This document shows positions 7,625 through 15,814 of a stretch of 44,147 nucleotides of DNA, piece after piece; the stretch's first letter is position 1; every line of letters begins with the position of its first letter. This DNA comes from Nitrospirota bacterium (GTDB taxonomy: Bacteria > Nitrospirota > Thermodesulfovibrionia > SZUA-242). The position numbers were made by a program, and so were the translations under genes. Under the pieces are notes generated by a model. It had not been told where the DNA came from and ran no database searches. It saw only the letters and a list, made by a program, of their open reading frames with translations. The stretch covers positions 1 through 44,147 of the forward strand of contig QJVM01000223.1 in NCBI GenBank assembly GCA_003235715.1, read 5' to 3'.

Positions 7625-9013
7625 ATGGCCATAAGAATTCTTGTCATTGACGATGACCAAACGGTCCGGAGTGTTCTTGAAACCTTTCTCCAGGATGAGG
7701 GGTACGAGGTCGAATGCGTAAGCGACGGTCAGGCGGCGGTTTCCTCTTATAACCCGGAGTCTTTTGACATCGTGCTTCTCGACCTTGTGATGCCCGGCAT
7801 GGGTGGCATCGATGTGCTGAAGGAAATCAGAAGCCGGGATTCGTCCGCCTGCGTAATCATTGTAACAGCCCACGGAACAATCGAAAATGCGGTCGAGGCC
7901 ATGCGCCTTGGAGCTTACGACTACATCACCAAACCCTTTCGAATCGAGGACGTTGCGGCGGTTCTCCGTCGCGCAGCCGAGTTCAAACGGCTGAGACTGG
8001 AGAATCAGGAACTGAAGCGGCAGCTCAAGGGGCGATTCAGTTTTGATCGGCTGATTGGTGATTCGCCCGAGATGTACAAGGTATTCGAGCTCATTGAAAA
8101 GGTGTCACGGTCTGAAACGACGGTCTTGATCACCGGTGAATCCGGCACGGGAAAAGAGGTCGTCGCCAAGACAATTCATTACAACAGTCCAAGGGAACAA
8201 AAACCTTTTATTCCAGTTAATTGCGGGGCAATACCTTATGAGTTGCTTGAGTCTGAACTCTTTGGTCATGAGAAGGGTGCGTTTACCGGTGCGGTCAGTA
8301 CGAGAATGGGGCGCTTCGAGATTGCGGCGGGTGGGACGTTGTTCCTCGACGAGATAGCGGAAATGAGTCCGCAGCTTCAGGTAAAGATCTTGAGAGTTCT
8401 CCAGGAGAGGGAATTCGAAAGGGTTGGTGGCGTAAAGACGATCAAGGCCGATGTTCGCATCATCGCGGCCACGAACAAGGCTCTGGAAACGGCCATTGAG
8501 GAGAAGAGTTTCAGGGAAGACCTTTATTACCGGTTGAACGTGATCAATATCAGTGTGCCTCCCCTGCGGGACCGGGTGGACGATATTCCCCTGCTCATCA
8601 ATTATTTTGTCCCCATCATGTGCGCCAAGAAGAAGAGGGAAAACCTGATATTCAGTCGGGAGGCCATGAACATGCTCCTGTCCTACTCCTGGCCCGGAAA
8701 CGTACGGGAGTTGGAGAACCTGGTTGAAAGACTGAGCGTCCTCAAGGAGGACGAACTCGTTACTCCGGAGGACCTGCCTTCGAGGTTCTTCAGCGGTGAG
8801 CCGCCGGTGACGCCGCCCGTGGTGGAGACAGAGAACGGGATCTACCTGAATGATTTAATTGAGGATTTCGAGAAAAACCTCATCCTGAAGGCCCTTCGAA
8901 AGACCAACGGCGTCAAGTCCAAGGCGGCCCAGTATCTGAATATTAACCGGACCACGTTGATCGAAAAGCTCAAGAGACTCAAACTCGACGAGCATGTCGC
9001 GTCAAGATCATAA
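7625..9013 (+). CDS. orphan sigma-54-dependent response regulator (NtrC family)
   Basis: The protein is 462 residues from the ATG at 7625. The in-frame GTG at 7607 is less likely because a G-rich ribosome site (7612-7618) sits between the two. Its receiver domain has the acid cluster D9-D11 and phosphoacceptor D53. The AAA+ domain has [14 protein letters not shown] and LFLDEIAEM, and the Fis-type C-terminus contains [19 protein letters not shown]. No kinase gene adjoins it, so its partner is elsewhere, possibly one of the two kinases at the left of the window. A weak hairpin (ACTTCG 9021-9026 with CGAAGT 9036-9041) follows the stop. It shares its architecture with the regulator at 3497 but is a clearly different paralogue. 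Confidence 0.95.
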   Translation: MAIRILVIDDDQTVRSVLETFLQDEGYEVECVSDGQAAVSSYNPESFDIVLLDLVMPGMGGIDVLKEIRSRDSSACVIIVTAHGTIENAVEAMRLGAYDYITKPFRIEDVAAVLRRAAEFKRLRLENQELKRQLKGRFSFDRLIGDSPEMYKVFELIEKVSRSETTVLITGESGTGKEVVAKTIHYNSPREQKPFIPVNCGAIPYELLESELFGHEKGAFTGAVSTRMGRFEIAAGGTLFLDEIAEMSPQLQVKILRVLQEREFERVGGVKTIKADVRIIAATNKALETAIEEKSFREDLYYRLNVINISVPPLRDRVDDIPLLINYFVPIMCAKKKRENLIFSREAMNMLLSYSWPGNVRELENLVERLSVLKEDELVTPEDLPSRFFSGEPPVTPPVVETENGIYLNDLIEDFEKNLILKALRKTNGVKSKAAQYLNINRTTLIEKLKRLKLDEHVASRS

Positions 9014-9126
9014 CGAATCAACTTCGCCGTTGAAACGAAGTCAATCCATTGTCTTGGCCATAGCTGGACGAACGGGGCGTCCTCTCTCAGGCTCCTTTAA
9101 CGACCGTCGGGCGCTGTGCTCTTCTC

Positions 9127-10134
9127 ATGGGTGAGGCCCAATCCGGAAAGAACCGGATCCTCTATATTGAAGACAGCTTCGAGAACCGGATTCTTGCCCG
9201 GCGGATTCTTGAAAGCCGGGGCTACCAGTTCTTCGAAGCGGGGAATGCCCGCGAGGGCCTGAAAGCGGTGGCCGCCTTCAATCCTGATCTCATCCTAATG
9301 GATATCAACCTTCCTGACCTGAGCGGTTTCGAAGCGGCGACTCGGATCAAGGGGATGGGCCGGTACCACCACGTTCCTATAGTGGCGGTGACGGCCCGTG
9401 TTCTGAAAGGGGATCGGGAACGTGCGGTTATCTCGGGTTGCGAAGGGTACATTCCCAAGCCCATTGATGTGGACACCTTTGCAGACACCGTTCAGAAGTA
9501 CCTGGGGGGGGCGGTTGAGCAGCTTGCTCCGGAGGAGGAACGCAACTATTTGAGGCAGTACACCCAACATCTGATTGAACGTCTCGAACGACAGATTGAT
9601 CTGACGCTCACGGACGAGTTGACGGGTGTCGGCAATCTGCGGTATGCGGCCCTCAGGCTGGACGAAGAGCTGTCGCTTTGCCGGCGTTGCGGCATGCCCG
9701 CATCTCTCCTTTTCTGTGATGTGGACTCCCTGAAAAGGGTCAACGCCGAGTACGGTTATGACGTCGGGAACGCGGTGCTAAAGAAAATCGGGCGTATTCT
9801 CTCCACCAATCGCCGCCGTTTCGATATTCTGGCGAGAATTCAGAAGGATGAATTCTTCCTTTTTCTCTTTAACGTGGATGGGCTGACGGCGCGGAAAGCG
9901 GCCGAGCGGTTCGCGGGTCAGATTCGGGATGCGGCCTTTGCTTCGGGGACCCGACAAATCCCGATCTCTGTTTCGGTTCGAGGGGGCGGTCTTGAGTTGA
10001 GGGACGGCACTCTGACCCCCCGAAGCATTATCGAGATGTGCAAAGCGGGCGCCATTCCCGGCAAGTCTCCCGGGCTTCTGGACACGTTTGTGGTGGCTTC
10101 GGAGCGCTGCCCGGATGGTGGGACCGGGGGATAG
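9127..10134 (+). CDS. response regulator with receiver and degenerate GGDEF domain (first of a pair)
   Basis: This 335-residue protein has an N-terminal receiver (E15/D16, phosphoacceptor D59, switch lysine in YIPKPID) and a C-terminal GGDEF-like domain. The domain keeps LTDELTGVGNLR and CDVDSLKRVNAEYGYDVGN, but the active-site loop reads QKDEF (239-243) in place of GGDEF. Loss of both glycines usually abolishes cyclic-di-GMP synthesis, so the domain may bind GTP or a partner instead. No ribosome site is obvious before the ATG. It is followed 5 bases later by a paralogue with the same layout, so the two are surely co-transcribed. The upstream kinase is unknown. Confidence 0.88.
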   Translation: MGEAQSGKNRILYIEDSFENRILARRILESRGYQFFEAGNAREGLKAVAAFNPDLILMDINLPDLSGFEAATRIKGMGRYHHVPIVAVTARVLKGDRERAVISGCEGYIPKPIDVDTFADTVQKYLGGAVEQLAPEEERNYLRQYTQHLIERLERQIDLTLTDELTGVGNLRYAALRLDEELSLCRRCGMPASLLFCDVDSLKRVNAEYGYDVGNAVLKKIGRILSTNRRRFDILARIQKDEFFLFLFNVDGLTARKAAERFAGQIRDAAFASGTRQIPISVSVRGGGLELRDGTLTPRSIIEMCKAGAIPGKSPGLLDTFVVASERCPDGGTGG

Positions 10135-10139
10135 TCCGC

Positions 10140-11078
10140 ATGCCGGGTCTGCCTATACCACGAAGACTTCTTTATATAGAGGGTCACAACGAAAGCAAGC
10201 TTCTGGTCTCAAGACTTCTGGAAGCTGCCGGAACCGAAACCATTTGCTGTAATGATGGGATTCGAGGGCTGGAACTCGCCCAGACAAAACGACCCGATTT
10301 TGTGCTCGTTGACCTCAATCTTCCTCTAATGGACGGATATGAGACGGCCACTCGTTTGAAAGCGGCCTTCCGCAGGAGTGGAGTTTCGCGAGTTCCCGTG
10401 ATTGCGACATCAATCTATGCCCTGCACGATGATCGGGATATGGCTCTGGCCGCGGGTTGTGACGGTTTCATGGCCAAACCGGTGGAGGTCGACACGTTTC
10501 TGGAAACGGTGAGTCGATACTATACCGGCGGGACCGATACCATGTCGCCTGAACGGGAGAAGGCCGCCCTTATCCGCTATCACCGAAGGCTTGTGGAAAA
10601 GCTTGAAACCCGAGAGGCCGCCATTCTTCTGGACGAGAGTACGGACTTGTATAACGAGACTTATTTGTATTCAAGGCTTGAGGAAGAAGCCTCCCGTACC
10701 CTCCGGCGAGGGAAGCCCTTTTCCGTTGCCCTCATATCGGTCCAGCTTCAGTCCCCCCGCGATGAGGCGGAAGCCTTCGAGGAGAAGGCGCCTGTTCACC
10801 GGGCTATCGCCGAGATTATTCGCGCCAACAAGAGAGCGTACGACGCGGCTCACAAGATGAATGGCGATGCCTACTGTCTTATCCTTGTGGATACTTCCAG
10901 GGAGCCGGCCAAGGTTGCGGCACATCGAATATCCCTCCGGATCGTGGAACGGCTACCCAATCTCTCGGGCGCCCGGGTGAGTCTCCTCATGGGTTTGAAC
11001 ACCTACGTGTCCGGCCCCCTGGTCCCGAGAGACTTTATTCGCAAGGCCTCAGAAGGTTTGATGCCTTTCCAACCCTAG
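10140..11078 (+). CDS. response regulator with receiver and degenerate GGDEF domain (second of a pair)
   Basis: From the ATG at 10140 the protein is 312 residues; this start is 5 bases after the previous stop and has a GGGGG ribosome site. The receiver keeps phosphoacceptor D58 and the lysine loop FMAKPVE, but the acidic pair is reduced to E14-G15. The C-terminal domain aligns with GGDEF proteins (ESTDLYNETYLYSRLEEE, then a basic RRGKPFSVAL), yet the active site reads NGDAY (241-245). It is therefore more decayed than its neighbour. Both proteins look like a duplicated pair that kept the phosphorylation switch and lost diguanylate cyclase activity. A direct enzymatic role is unlikely; a scaffold or nucleotide-binding role is a guess. 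Confidence 0.85.
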   Translation: MPGLPIPRRLLYIEGHNESKLLVSRLLEAAGTETICCNDGIRGLELAQTKRPDFVLVDLNLPLMDGYETATRLKAAFRRSGVSRVPVIATSIYALHDDRDMALAAGCDGFMAKPVEVDTFLETVSRYYTGGTDTMSPEREKAALIRYHRRLVEKLETREAAILLDESTDLYNETYLYSRLEEEASRTLRRGKPFSVALISVQLQSPRDEAEAFEEKAPVHRAIAEIIRANKRAYDAAHKMNGDAYCLILVDTSREPAKVAAHRISLRIVERLPNLSGARVSLLMGLNTYVSGPLVPRDFIRKASEGLMPFQP

Positions 11079-11147
11079 CGTTGCGGAGCCCCAGCTCGTT
11101 ACGCAGGCCGAGCCCCTTCGTGGCAAGAACGGCGCACAAAATTACCC

Positions 11148-11930
11148 TTACAATCCAGTAGGGATTTCCGGGTCACTGTTGGCGGAATCAGAAATAGGGT
11201 GGTTCCGTTCGAGGAGCAGCCGTTTGATGTGGAGACGAACTGAGACGTGCACGCGCTTGTCCCACAGGGCATCCCTCAAGTCAAGTGGCCGGAGGTCCGG
11301 AAGAAACCCGACGCAGTCCTGAAGCGGGGTATGGCGGTTTCTAAGGAGAGCCAGCCTGATGTTGTACCGGATGCGCCACCGGGGATGGGAGGCCACCATG
11401 CGGATGGTCGTGGCCGATGTGAGATCATGAAAGATAACCCGATAGAGCCGTCCTTCGGTCATATATGGGTTGTTCAGGCAGAGAACGGTGAGTTCCATAC
11501 GGTCTTCCTGGAGAAGACGGCGGAGAATCCCGTTCCGTCCCAGCCGGGCAAGGCTCTTCTTGATACCCAGGGGCTGTCCGGGTATTTTTTCTACCAGGAA
11601 TTCCTCAACCTTGCGGCGGAGAATGGGAGAAATCCGCATGTCCCGAAGCAGGGAGAGCAGGTCCATGATGCCGAGGTATTTCAACTGTTTCAGGGAAACG
11701 TGGAGGGGAGTCTTGGGGTTCCGGGTGGCGGTGGACCGGATCCGAATGTTATCGCCCCATTCCTTTCGTGCCAGAATTTCTTCGAGGAGGAGAGGCGGCG
11801 TATCACTGCGCGCCACCAGCCTGAGAACCTGTGTGTCCGAGAGGGAGATGTCGGCCAGCTGCCTGCGGATGCGTGACCGGGTTGCACCGAGCGCGTTACT
11901 AACCAGAGCTTCGAGCAAAGCGTCGGTCAT
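11148..11930 (-). CDS. HEAT-like / variant leucine-rich repeat protein of unknown function
   Basis: This 260-residue soluble protein is built of helical repeats of about 40-50 residues. They contain recurring patterns such as NPKTPLHVSLKQLKYL, MRISPILRRKVEEFL, NRHTPLQDCVGFLPDL and KRVHVSVRLHIKRLLLERN. Such T/S-P-L-x-V-A-L repeats followed by basic helices occur in alpha-solenoid scaffold proteins of this bacterial group, so protein or nucleic-acid binding is plausible. The start is the ATG at 11930. It converges on the degenerate GGDEF pair with 69 bases between. The plus strand is also open here, but that frame shows no recognisable protein pattern. Function unknown. Confidence 0.7.
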   Translation of the reverse strand: MTDALLEALVSNALGATRSRIRRQLADISLSDTQVLRLVARSDTPPLLLEEILARKEWGDNIRIRSTATRNPKTPLHVSLKQLKYLGIMDLLSLLRDMRISPILRRKVEEFLVEKIPGQPLGIKKSLARLGRNGILRRLLQEDRMELTVLCLNNPYMTEGRLYRVIFHDLTSATTIRMVASHPRWRIRYNIRLALLRNRHTPLQDCVGFLPDLRPLDLRDALWDKRVHVSVRLHIKRLLLERNHPISDSANSDPEIPTGL

Positions 11931-12081
11931 TATCAGGGCCCCGAAGTCTCTGATCGTCCAGCCCCGGCATAGGTCATGGACCCAGGGGGGCGTAACCGCG
12001 GACGGACCCCTGTTTGAAACCGGTGAAAGGGGGATGGGCCATGGGACACCCTACTTTTTCTCAAATTCGGAGAATAATTTC

Positions 12082-12120
12082 AAGAGACCGTTGGTCGGCA
12101 TTGGGTCCAGCCGGTCTCTT
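12082..12120. repeat. 9-base inverted repeat just upstream of the SSADH promoter
   Basis: AAGAGACCG (12082-12090) pairs perfectly with CGGTCTCTT (12112-12120) across 21 bases. The loop can extend the stem with TTGG/CCAG. It ends 8 bases before the proposed -35 box, so it could be an operator, or a terminator for transcription coming from upstream. The plus side is followed by a pyrimidine-rich stretch but no true T run. Confidence 0.45.
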
Positions 12121-12128
12121 TCCTGCTC

Positions 12129-12156
12129 TTGCCGATGTGGGAAATTGGGATAGAAT
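12129..12156 (+). promoter_or_regulatory. sigma-70 promoter for the SSADH / TPP-enzyme pair
   Basis: TTGCCG (12129-12134) and TAGAAT (12151-12156) are spaced by 16 bases and match the -35 and -10 consensus at 4/6 and 5/6. Transcription would begin near 12163, giving a leader of about 80 bases. A nearby GG-N9-GC looks like a sigma-54 site but its spacing is one base short. Confidence 0.5.
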
Positions 12157-12242
12157 TGCAGATAGTCACTGTTGCTGCGCGTTGACGGGGGGGGCGGTGA
12201 CAGGACGCATACTTAGGCCAGAGGGTAAGGAGGCATCATATC

Positions 12243-13607
12243 ATGGCTTTGATTTCGATAAACCCGGCTTCGGGTGAAACACTCCGGGAATTCAAGGAAT
12301 GGTCGGCTGGCGAAGTGCAGCGGGTTCTGGATGACGTCCATGTCGCCTGGTCGGCCTGGAGATATATCGAATTGTCGGAGCGGGGGAAACATATGTCGCG
12401 ACTGGCGTCCGTTCTGCGCGGGCAGAGGGATGACCTTGCAAAGATCATAAGCCTTGAGATGGGTAAACCGATTATGGAAGCCCGGGCTGAGGTCGAGAAA
12501 TGCGCCATGGTGTGCGAACACTCGGCAGCGCATGCCGCGGAATTTCTGTCCCCGGAGTTTCTGGGGAGTGACGCGTCTCGCAGCTATGTCCGGTTTGACC
12601 CGCTCGGAGTTATCCTGGCCGTTATGCCATGGAACTTCCCCTTCTGGCAGGTGTTCCGCTTTGCGGCACCAGCCCTGATGGCCGGAAACGGTGTGCTTTT
12701 GAAACATGCGTCGAATACCACGTGGTGTTCCCTTTCCATCGAGGGGCTTTTGGTCCAGTCGGGCTTTCCTGAAGACGTGTTCCGTTCCGTTCTTGCAGGT
12801 TCCTCCTTGGTCGCCGGTATCATCGCAAATCCAAAGATAGCGGGAGTAACGCTTACCGGCAGCGCCGCCGCCGGAAGGGCCGTCGGTGAGGCGGCGGGTC
12901 GTGCCCTCAAGAAGACCGTTATGGAACTGGGCGGGTCAGACCCCTTTATCGTGCTGAAGGATGCGGACCTTGATTTTGCCGCAGGACAGGCGACCCTCTC
13001 TCGAACCCTCAATTGCGGGCAGAGTTGTATAGCCGCCAAGCGGTTTATTGTGGAAAAGCCGGTGCTGGAGCCATTCTTGACAAGATTCAGAGAAAGGATG
13101 GAAGCCCTTGTGGTCGGGGATCCCTTATCCGAGGAAACCCAGGTCGGTCCCCTCGCTCGGCCGGACCTTCGCGAACAGTTACATCGACAGGTGGAACGGT
13201 CCGTTCAGCAGGGCGCGGAGGTGGTGCTTGGAGGCAAGCCTGTCCCGGGACCGGGTGCCTTCTATCTCCCCACGATTCTCACGGGGGTGAAGCCCGGAAT
13301 GCCGGCCTTTGACGAAGAGCTTTTTGGTCCTGTGGCTTCGATTATTGCAGCAGAGGACGCTGAAGAGGCGCTGCAGTTGGCGAACGACACCGCCTTCGGG
13401 CTTGGGGCGAGCCTATGGACGCAGAATACGGAGCGGGCCGAGAAACTGGCTGGACGCGTCGAGGCAGGCGCGGTATTCATTAACGGTTTCGTCAAGAGCG
13501 ACCCCCGTCTTCCGTTCGGGGGGGTCAAGGAGTCCGGCTACGGGCGGGAACTTTCCGCTTACGGAATCCGTGAGTTTGTGAACATCAAAACGGTATGGGT
13601 GAGGTAA
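12243..13607 (+). CDS. NAD(P)-dependent succinate-semialdehyde dehydrogenase, Sad/YneI type
   Basis: The enzyme oxidises succinic semialdehyde to succinate in the cytoplasm. The 454-residue protein follows the E. coli Sad (YneI) layout closely: NPASGE at the start, AVMPWNFPFWQV, the cofactor-fold stretch VTLTGSAAAGRAVG, the general-base region MELGGSDPFIVL, and catalytic Cys262 in NCGQSCIAAKR. Near the C-terminus is LPFGGVKESGYGRELS. The start is the ATG at 12243 behind AAGGAGG. Only 6 bases separate its stop from the TTG start of a thiamine diphosphate enzyme, so the two are translationally linked. In cyanobacteria the same two families together convert 2-oxoglutarate to succinate, which is the role suggested here. 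Other small aldehydes remain possible substrates. Confidence 0.92.
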   Translation: MALISINPASGETLREFKEWSAGEVQRVLDDVHVAWSAWRYIELSERGKHMSRLASVLRGQRDDLAKIISLEMGKPIMEARAEVEKCAMVCEHSAAHAAEFLSPEFLGSDASRSYVRFDPLGVILAVMPWNFPFWQVFRFAAPALMAGNGVLLKHASNTTWCSLSIEGLLVQSGFPEDVFRSVLAGSSLVAGIIANPKIAGVTLTGSAAAGRAVGEAAGRALKKTVMELGGSDPFIVLKDADLDFAAGQATLSRTLNCGQSCIAAKRFIVEKPVLEPFLTRFRERMEALVVGDPLSEETQVGPLARPDLREQLHRQVERSVQQGAEVVLGGKPVPGPGAFYLPTILTGVKPGMPAFDEELFGPVASIIAAEDAEEALQLANDTAFGLGASLWTQNTERAEKLAGRVEAGAVFINGFVKSDPRLPFGGVKESGYGRELSAYGIREFVNIKTVWVR

Positions 13608-13613
13608 AGAGCC

Positions 13614-15248
13614 TTGAAAGTTGCAGAGCTGATTGTCCGTTGTCTTGAAAACGAGGGTGTGGACCTCATCTATGGTCTGCCAGGGGAGGAAAACCTTGAA
13701 TTGCTGGAGGTCCTTCAGGATTCCCGGATTCGGTTCATCCAGACGCGCCACGAACAGGGAGCCGCCTTCATGGCTGATGTCTTCGGACGGCTTACGGGCC
13801 GCGCCGGTGTCTGTCTTTCGACCTTGGGGCCGGGGGCGACGAACCTGATAACAGGCGTGGCGGATGCCTTTCTTGATAGGGCCCCCGTGGTTGCTCTTAC
13901 GGGCCAGGTCGATCGGGACCGTCTGCACAAGGAAAGCCATCAGAATATTGATCTCGTGGAAATCATGCGCCCGGTCACCAAGTGGAACACCCGGATCATG
14001 CATCCGCCGGTGGCAGCAGAGGCCGTCCGGAAGGCGTTCAAAGTGGCCCAGGTCGAAAAGCCGGGTCCGACCCATCTGGACATCCCCGATGACGTGGCGG
14101 CAGAAGAGGTAAACGAGGGGCCGCTTCCGGTCAACTGGCCAAAACGAGGGGAACCGGCAGAACGTGAGATCGAACGAGCTCTGGAAATCCTCAGGTCCGC
14201 GCGGTATCCGATTATTATTGCGGGCAACGGAGTGGTTCGGGGGCAGGCGTCTGACACCCTGATAAGGTTTGCGGAGGCTTTCGAGATTCCTGTGGTCACG
14301 ACGTTCATGGGTAAAGGAGTCATTCCATACACCCATCCCCTGGCCCTCTTTACCGTGGGGCTTCAGACGAAGGATGTTTCGTACTGTGGTCTGGACAGGG
14401 CGGACGTGGTTGTTTCCGTGGGATACGACCTGGTTGAGTATGCGCCGGAGTTCTGGAACCGCGATCGGGACAAGAGACTGATTCAGATCGATACGGTTCC
14501 TGCGGAGGTGGACGCCTCCTATAACGTCAATGTCGGCCTGATTGGGGATATCGCGGCATCCCTTCGACGCCTCACGGAGAAGGCGTTCAAGGCAGGAGGA
14601 ACCCCGGTTTCAGGGTTGCGGGACCTGGTGTTTGGCGAACTGGAATCCTTCCGTTTGGACAGCACGTTTCCTCTGAAGCCCCAGAAGGTCGTGGCGGATA
14701 TGCGCACGGTGCTGGGCGACTCGGATATTGTCGTTTCTGATGTGGGCGCACACAAGATGTGGATCGCGCGGCTGTACCCCTGTGTGGTTCCAAATACCTG
14801 TATTATCTCCAACGGTTTCGCGGCCATGGGGATTGCGGTACCGGGTGCCCTGGCGGCCAAAATGCTTTACCCGGAAAGAAGGGTTCTGGCGGCCACCGGG
14901 GACGGGGGATTCCTGATGAACGCGCAGGAACTTGAAACCGCTGTGCGGGTGAAGGCTCCTTTCGTAACTCTTGTGTTTCGGGACAATGAATACGGCCTGA
15001 TCCGTTTCAAGCAGATGACCCGATTCAAGCGGACGGCCTACGTGGATTTCGGCAATCCGGATCTGGTCCGGTTTGCGGAGAGTTTCGGCTTGAAAGGGTA
15101 CCGGGTCGCCGCGGCCAGTGAACTCCTCCCGATTCTCGAGGACGCCTTCACGCAAGAGGTTCCCAGCGTTATCGACTGCCCGGTCCAGTACGGGACGGAG
15201 AACCTTCGGCTTCTGGAACGGATGGGCAAGGTGATCTGCACCTTCTGA
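13614..15248 (+). CDS. thiamine diphosphate enzyme of the acetolactate synthase family, candidate 2-oxoglutarate decarboxylase
   Basis: This 544-residue protein has the three-domain fold of acetolactate synthase. The N-terminal domain has GLPGEEN and catalytic Glu47 in TRHEQGAAF. The C-terminal cofactor domain has TGDGGFLMN followed by RDNEYG. The start is a TTG with the ribosome site in the preceding stop region (GAGGT). It is not the biosynthetic enzyme: ilvB/ilvN lie nearby, no small subunit adjoins this gene, and the MVRQWQ substrate-site motif of IlvB is here GLIRFKQ. AlsS-type acetoin formation is an alternative, but no acetolactate decarboxylase gene is next to it. Pairing with SSADH favours decarboxylation of 2-oxoglutarate to succinic semialdehyde; this is inferred from context. 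Confidence 0.88.
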   Translation: MKVAELIVRCLENEGVDLIYGLPGEENLELLEVLQDSRIRFIQTRHEQGAAFMADVFGRLTGRAGVCLSTLGPGATNLITGVADAFLDRAPVVALTGQVDRDRLHKESHQNIDLVEIMRPVTKWNTRIMHPPVAAEAVRKAFKVAQVEKPGPTHLDIPDDVAAEEVNEGPLPVNWPKRGEPAEREIERALEILRSARYPIIIAGNGVVRGQASDTLIRFAEAFEIPVVTTFMGKGVIPYTHPLALFTVGLQTKDVSYCGLDRADVVVSVGYDLVEYAPEFWNRDRDKRLIQIDTVPAEVDASYNVNVGLIGDIAASLRRLTEKAFKAGGTPVSGLRDLVFGELESFRLDSTFPLKPQKVVADMRTVLGDSDIVVSDVGAHKMWIARLYPCVVPNTCIISNGFAAMGIAVPGALAAKMLYPERRVLAATGDGGFLMNAQELETAVRVKAPFVTLVFRDNEYGLIRFKQMTRFKRTAYVDFGNPDLVRFAESFGLKGYRVAAASELLPILEDAFTQEVPSVIDCPVQYGTENLRLLERMGKVICTF

Positions 15249-15265
15249 CCCAATTCCCGAGTCAT

Positions 15266-15308
15266 AAAACAGTTCGGGGCGACGACCCGTGGTCGCCGCC
15301 CCCGTTTT
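15266..15308. terminator. bidirectional intrinsic terminator
   Basis: GGGGCG-A-CGACC (15276-15287) pairs with GGTCG-C-CGCCCC (15291-15302) around a CGT loop, with one mismatch. The stem is flanked by AAAAC on the left and GTTTT on the right, so either strand ends in a T run. It lies between two convergent operons, where a shared terminator is expected. Confidence 0.75.
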
Positions 15309-15328
15309 CAACCTCAAGGCTTTCAATC

Positions 15329-15814
15329 TCAGGGAGCTGTGCCTTCGCGGGCCATGGCCACCTTACCCGTGCGTACAAACTCCTTGATCCCGATGGGTTT
15401 CAGAAGATTGATCAGAGCCTCGATCTTCTTTTCATCCCCCGTTACTTCTATGGTATAGGTCTTCTGACTGGAATCCACGACCCGGCCCCGGAATATTTCG
15501 GTCAGTCTCAAAACTTCGGCCTTGTGCTCCTGCTTGGGCGCAACCTTGATTAGAACCATCTCCCGTTCGATGTGGTCGACCTCTACGAGATCCACAACCT
15601 TGATTACATCGATGAGTTTGTTCAACTGCTTCGTAATCTGTTCAATAATCTGATCGTCGCCCCGGGTGACGATCGTCATCTGGGAAACGGACGAATCCAG
15701 GGTCATTCCCACGGAGATGCTTTCAATATTAAAGCCTCGTCCGCTGAAGAGGCCTGAAACGTTTGAGAGGACGCCAAACTTGTTGTTGACCAGAACTGAA
15801 ATCGTATGTCTCAT
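15329..15814 (-). CDS. ilvN: acetolactate synthase small (regulatory) subunit
   Basis: The small subunit activates the large subunit and confers valine feedback inhibition in the first common step of branched-chain amino-acid synthesis. The 161-residue protein opens with the N-terminal ACT domain (HTISVLVNNKFGVLSNVSGL, then RGFNIESISVG), which forms the regulatory site. A C-terminal ferredoxin-like half follows, with FRGRVVDSSQKTYTIEVTG. The length is typical. Its ATG shares one base with the ilvB stop (TAATG), so translation is coupled. The bidirectional terminator at 15266-15308 closes the operon, and ilvC does not follow. Confidence 0.96.
   Translation of the reverse strand: MRHTISVLVNNKFGVLSNVSGLFSGRGFNIESISVGMTLDSSVSQMTIVTRGDDQIIEQITKQLNKLIDVIKVVDLVEVDHIEREMVLIKVAPKQEHKAEVLRLTEIFRGRVVDSSQKTYTIEVTGDEKKIEALINLLKPIGIKEFVRTGKVAMAREGTAP

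Larger units (their letters stand above)
11931..12242. other. intergenic region between divergent genes, with hairpin and promoter
   Basis: These 312 bases lie between the start of the HEAT-like gene (minus) and the SSADH gene (plus) and hold no convincing gene. They contain a 9-base perfect inverted repeat (12082-12120) and a promoter (12129-12156), both listed separately, and a strong ribosome site AAGGAGG (12227-12233), 9 bases before the SSADH ATG. Confidence 0.6.

Noticed and set aside
7442-7873. N-terminal extension of TsaD by 144 residues
   Set aside because: It runs across the divergent promoter and into the sigma-54 regulator gene; TsaD similarity begins exactly at the GTG at 7441, which has a ribosome site.
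11247-11876. 209-residue plus-strand frame opposite the HEAT-like gene
   Set aside because: It shows no repeat or domain pattern, whereas the minus-strand frame shows regular helical repeats.
12147-12160. Sigma-54-like GG...GC pair upstream of SSADH
   Set aside because: The spacing is GG-N9-GC, one base short of the N10 required, and a good sigma-70 -10 box overlaps it.
13614-15248. Catabolic AlsS for acetoin formation
   Set aside because: Kept only as an alternative: no acetolactate decarboxylase or acetoin gene is adjacent, and the SSADH partner does not fit that pathway.
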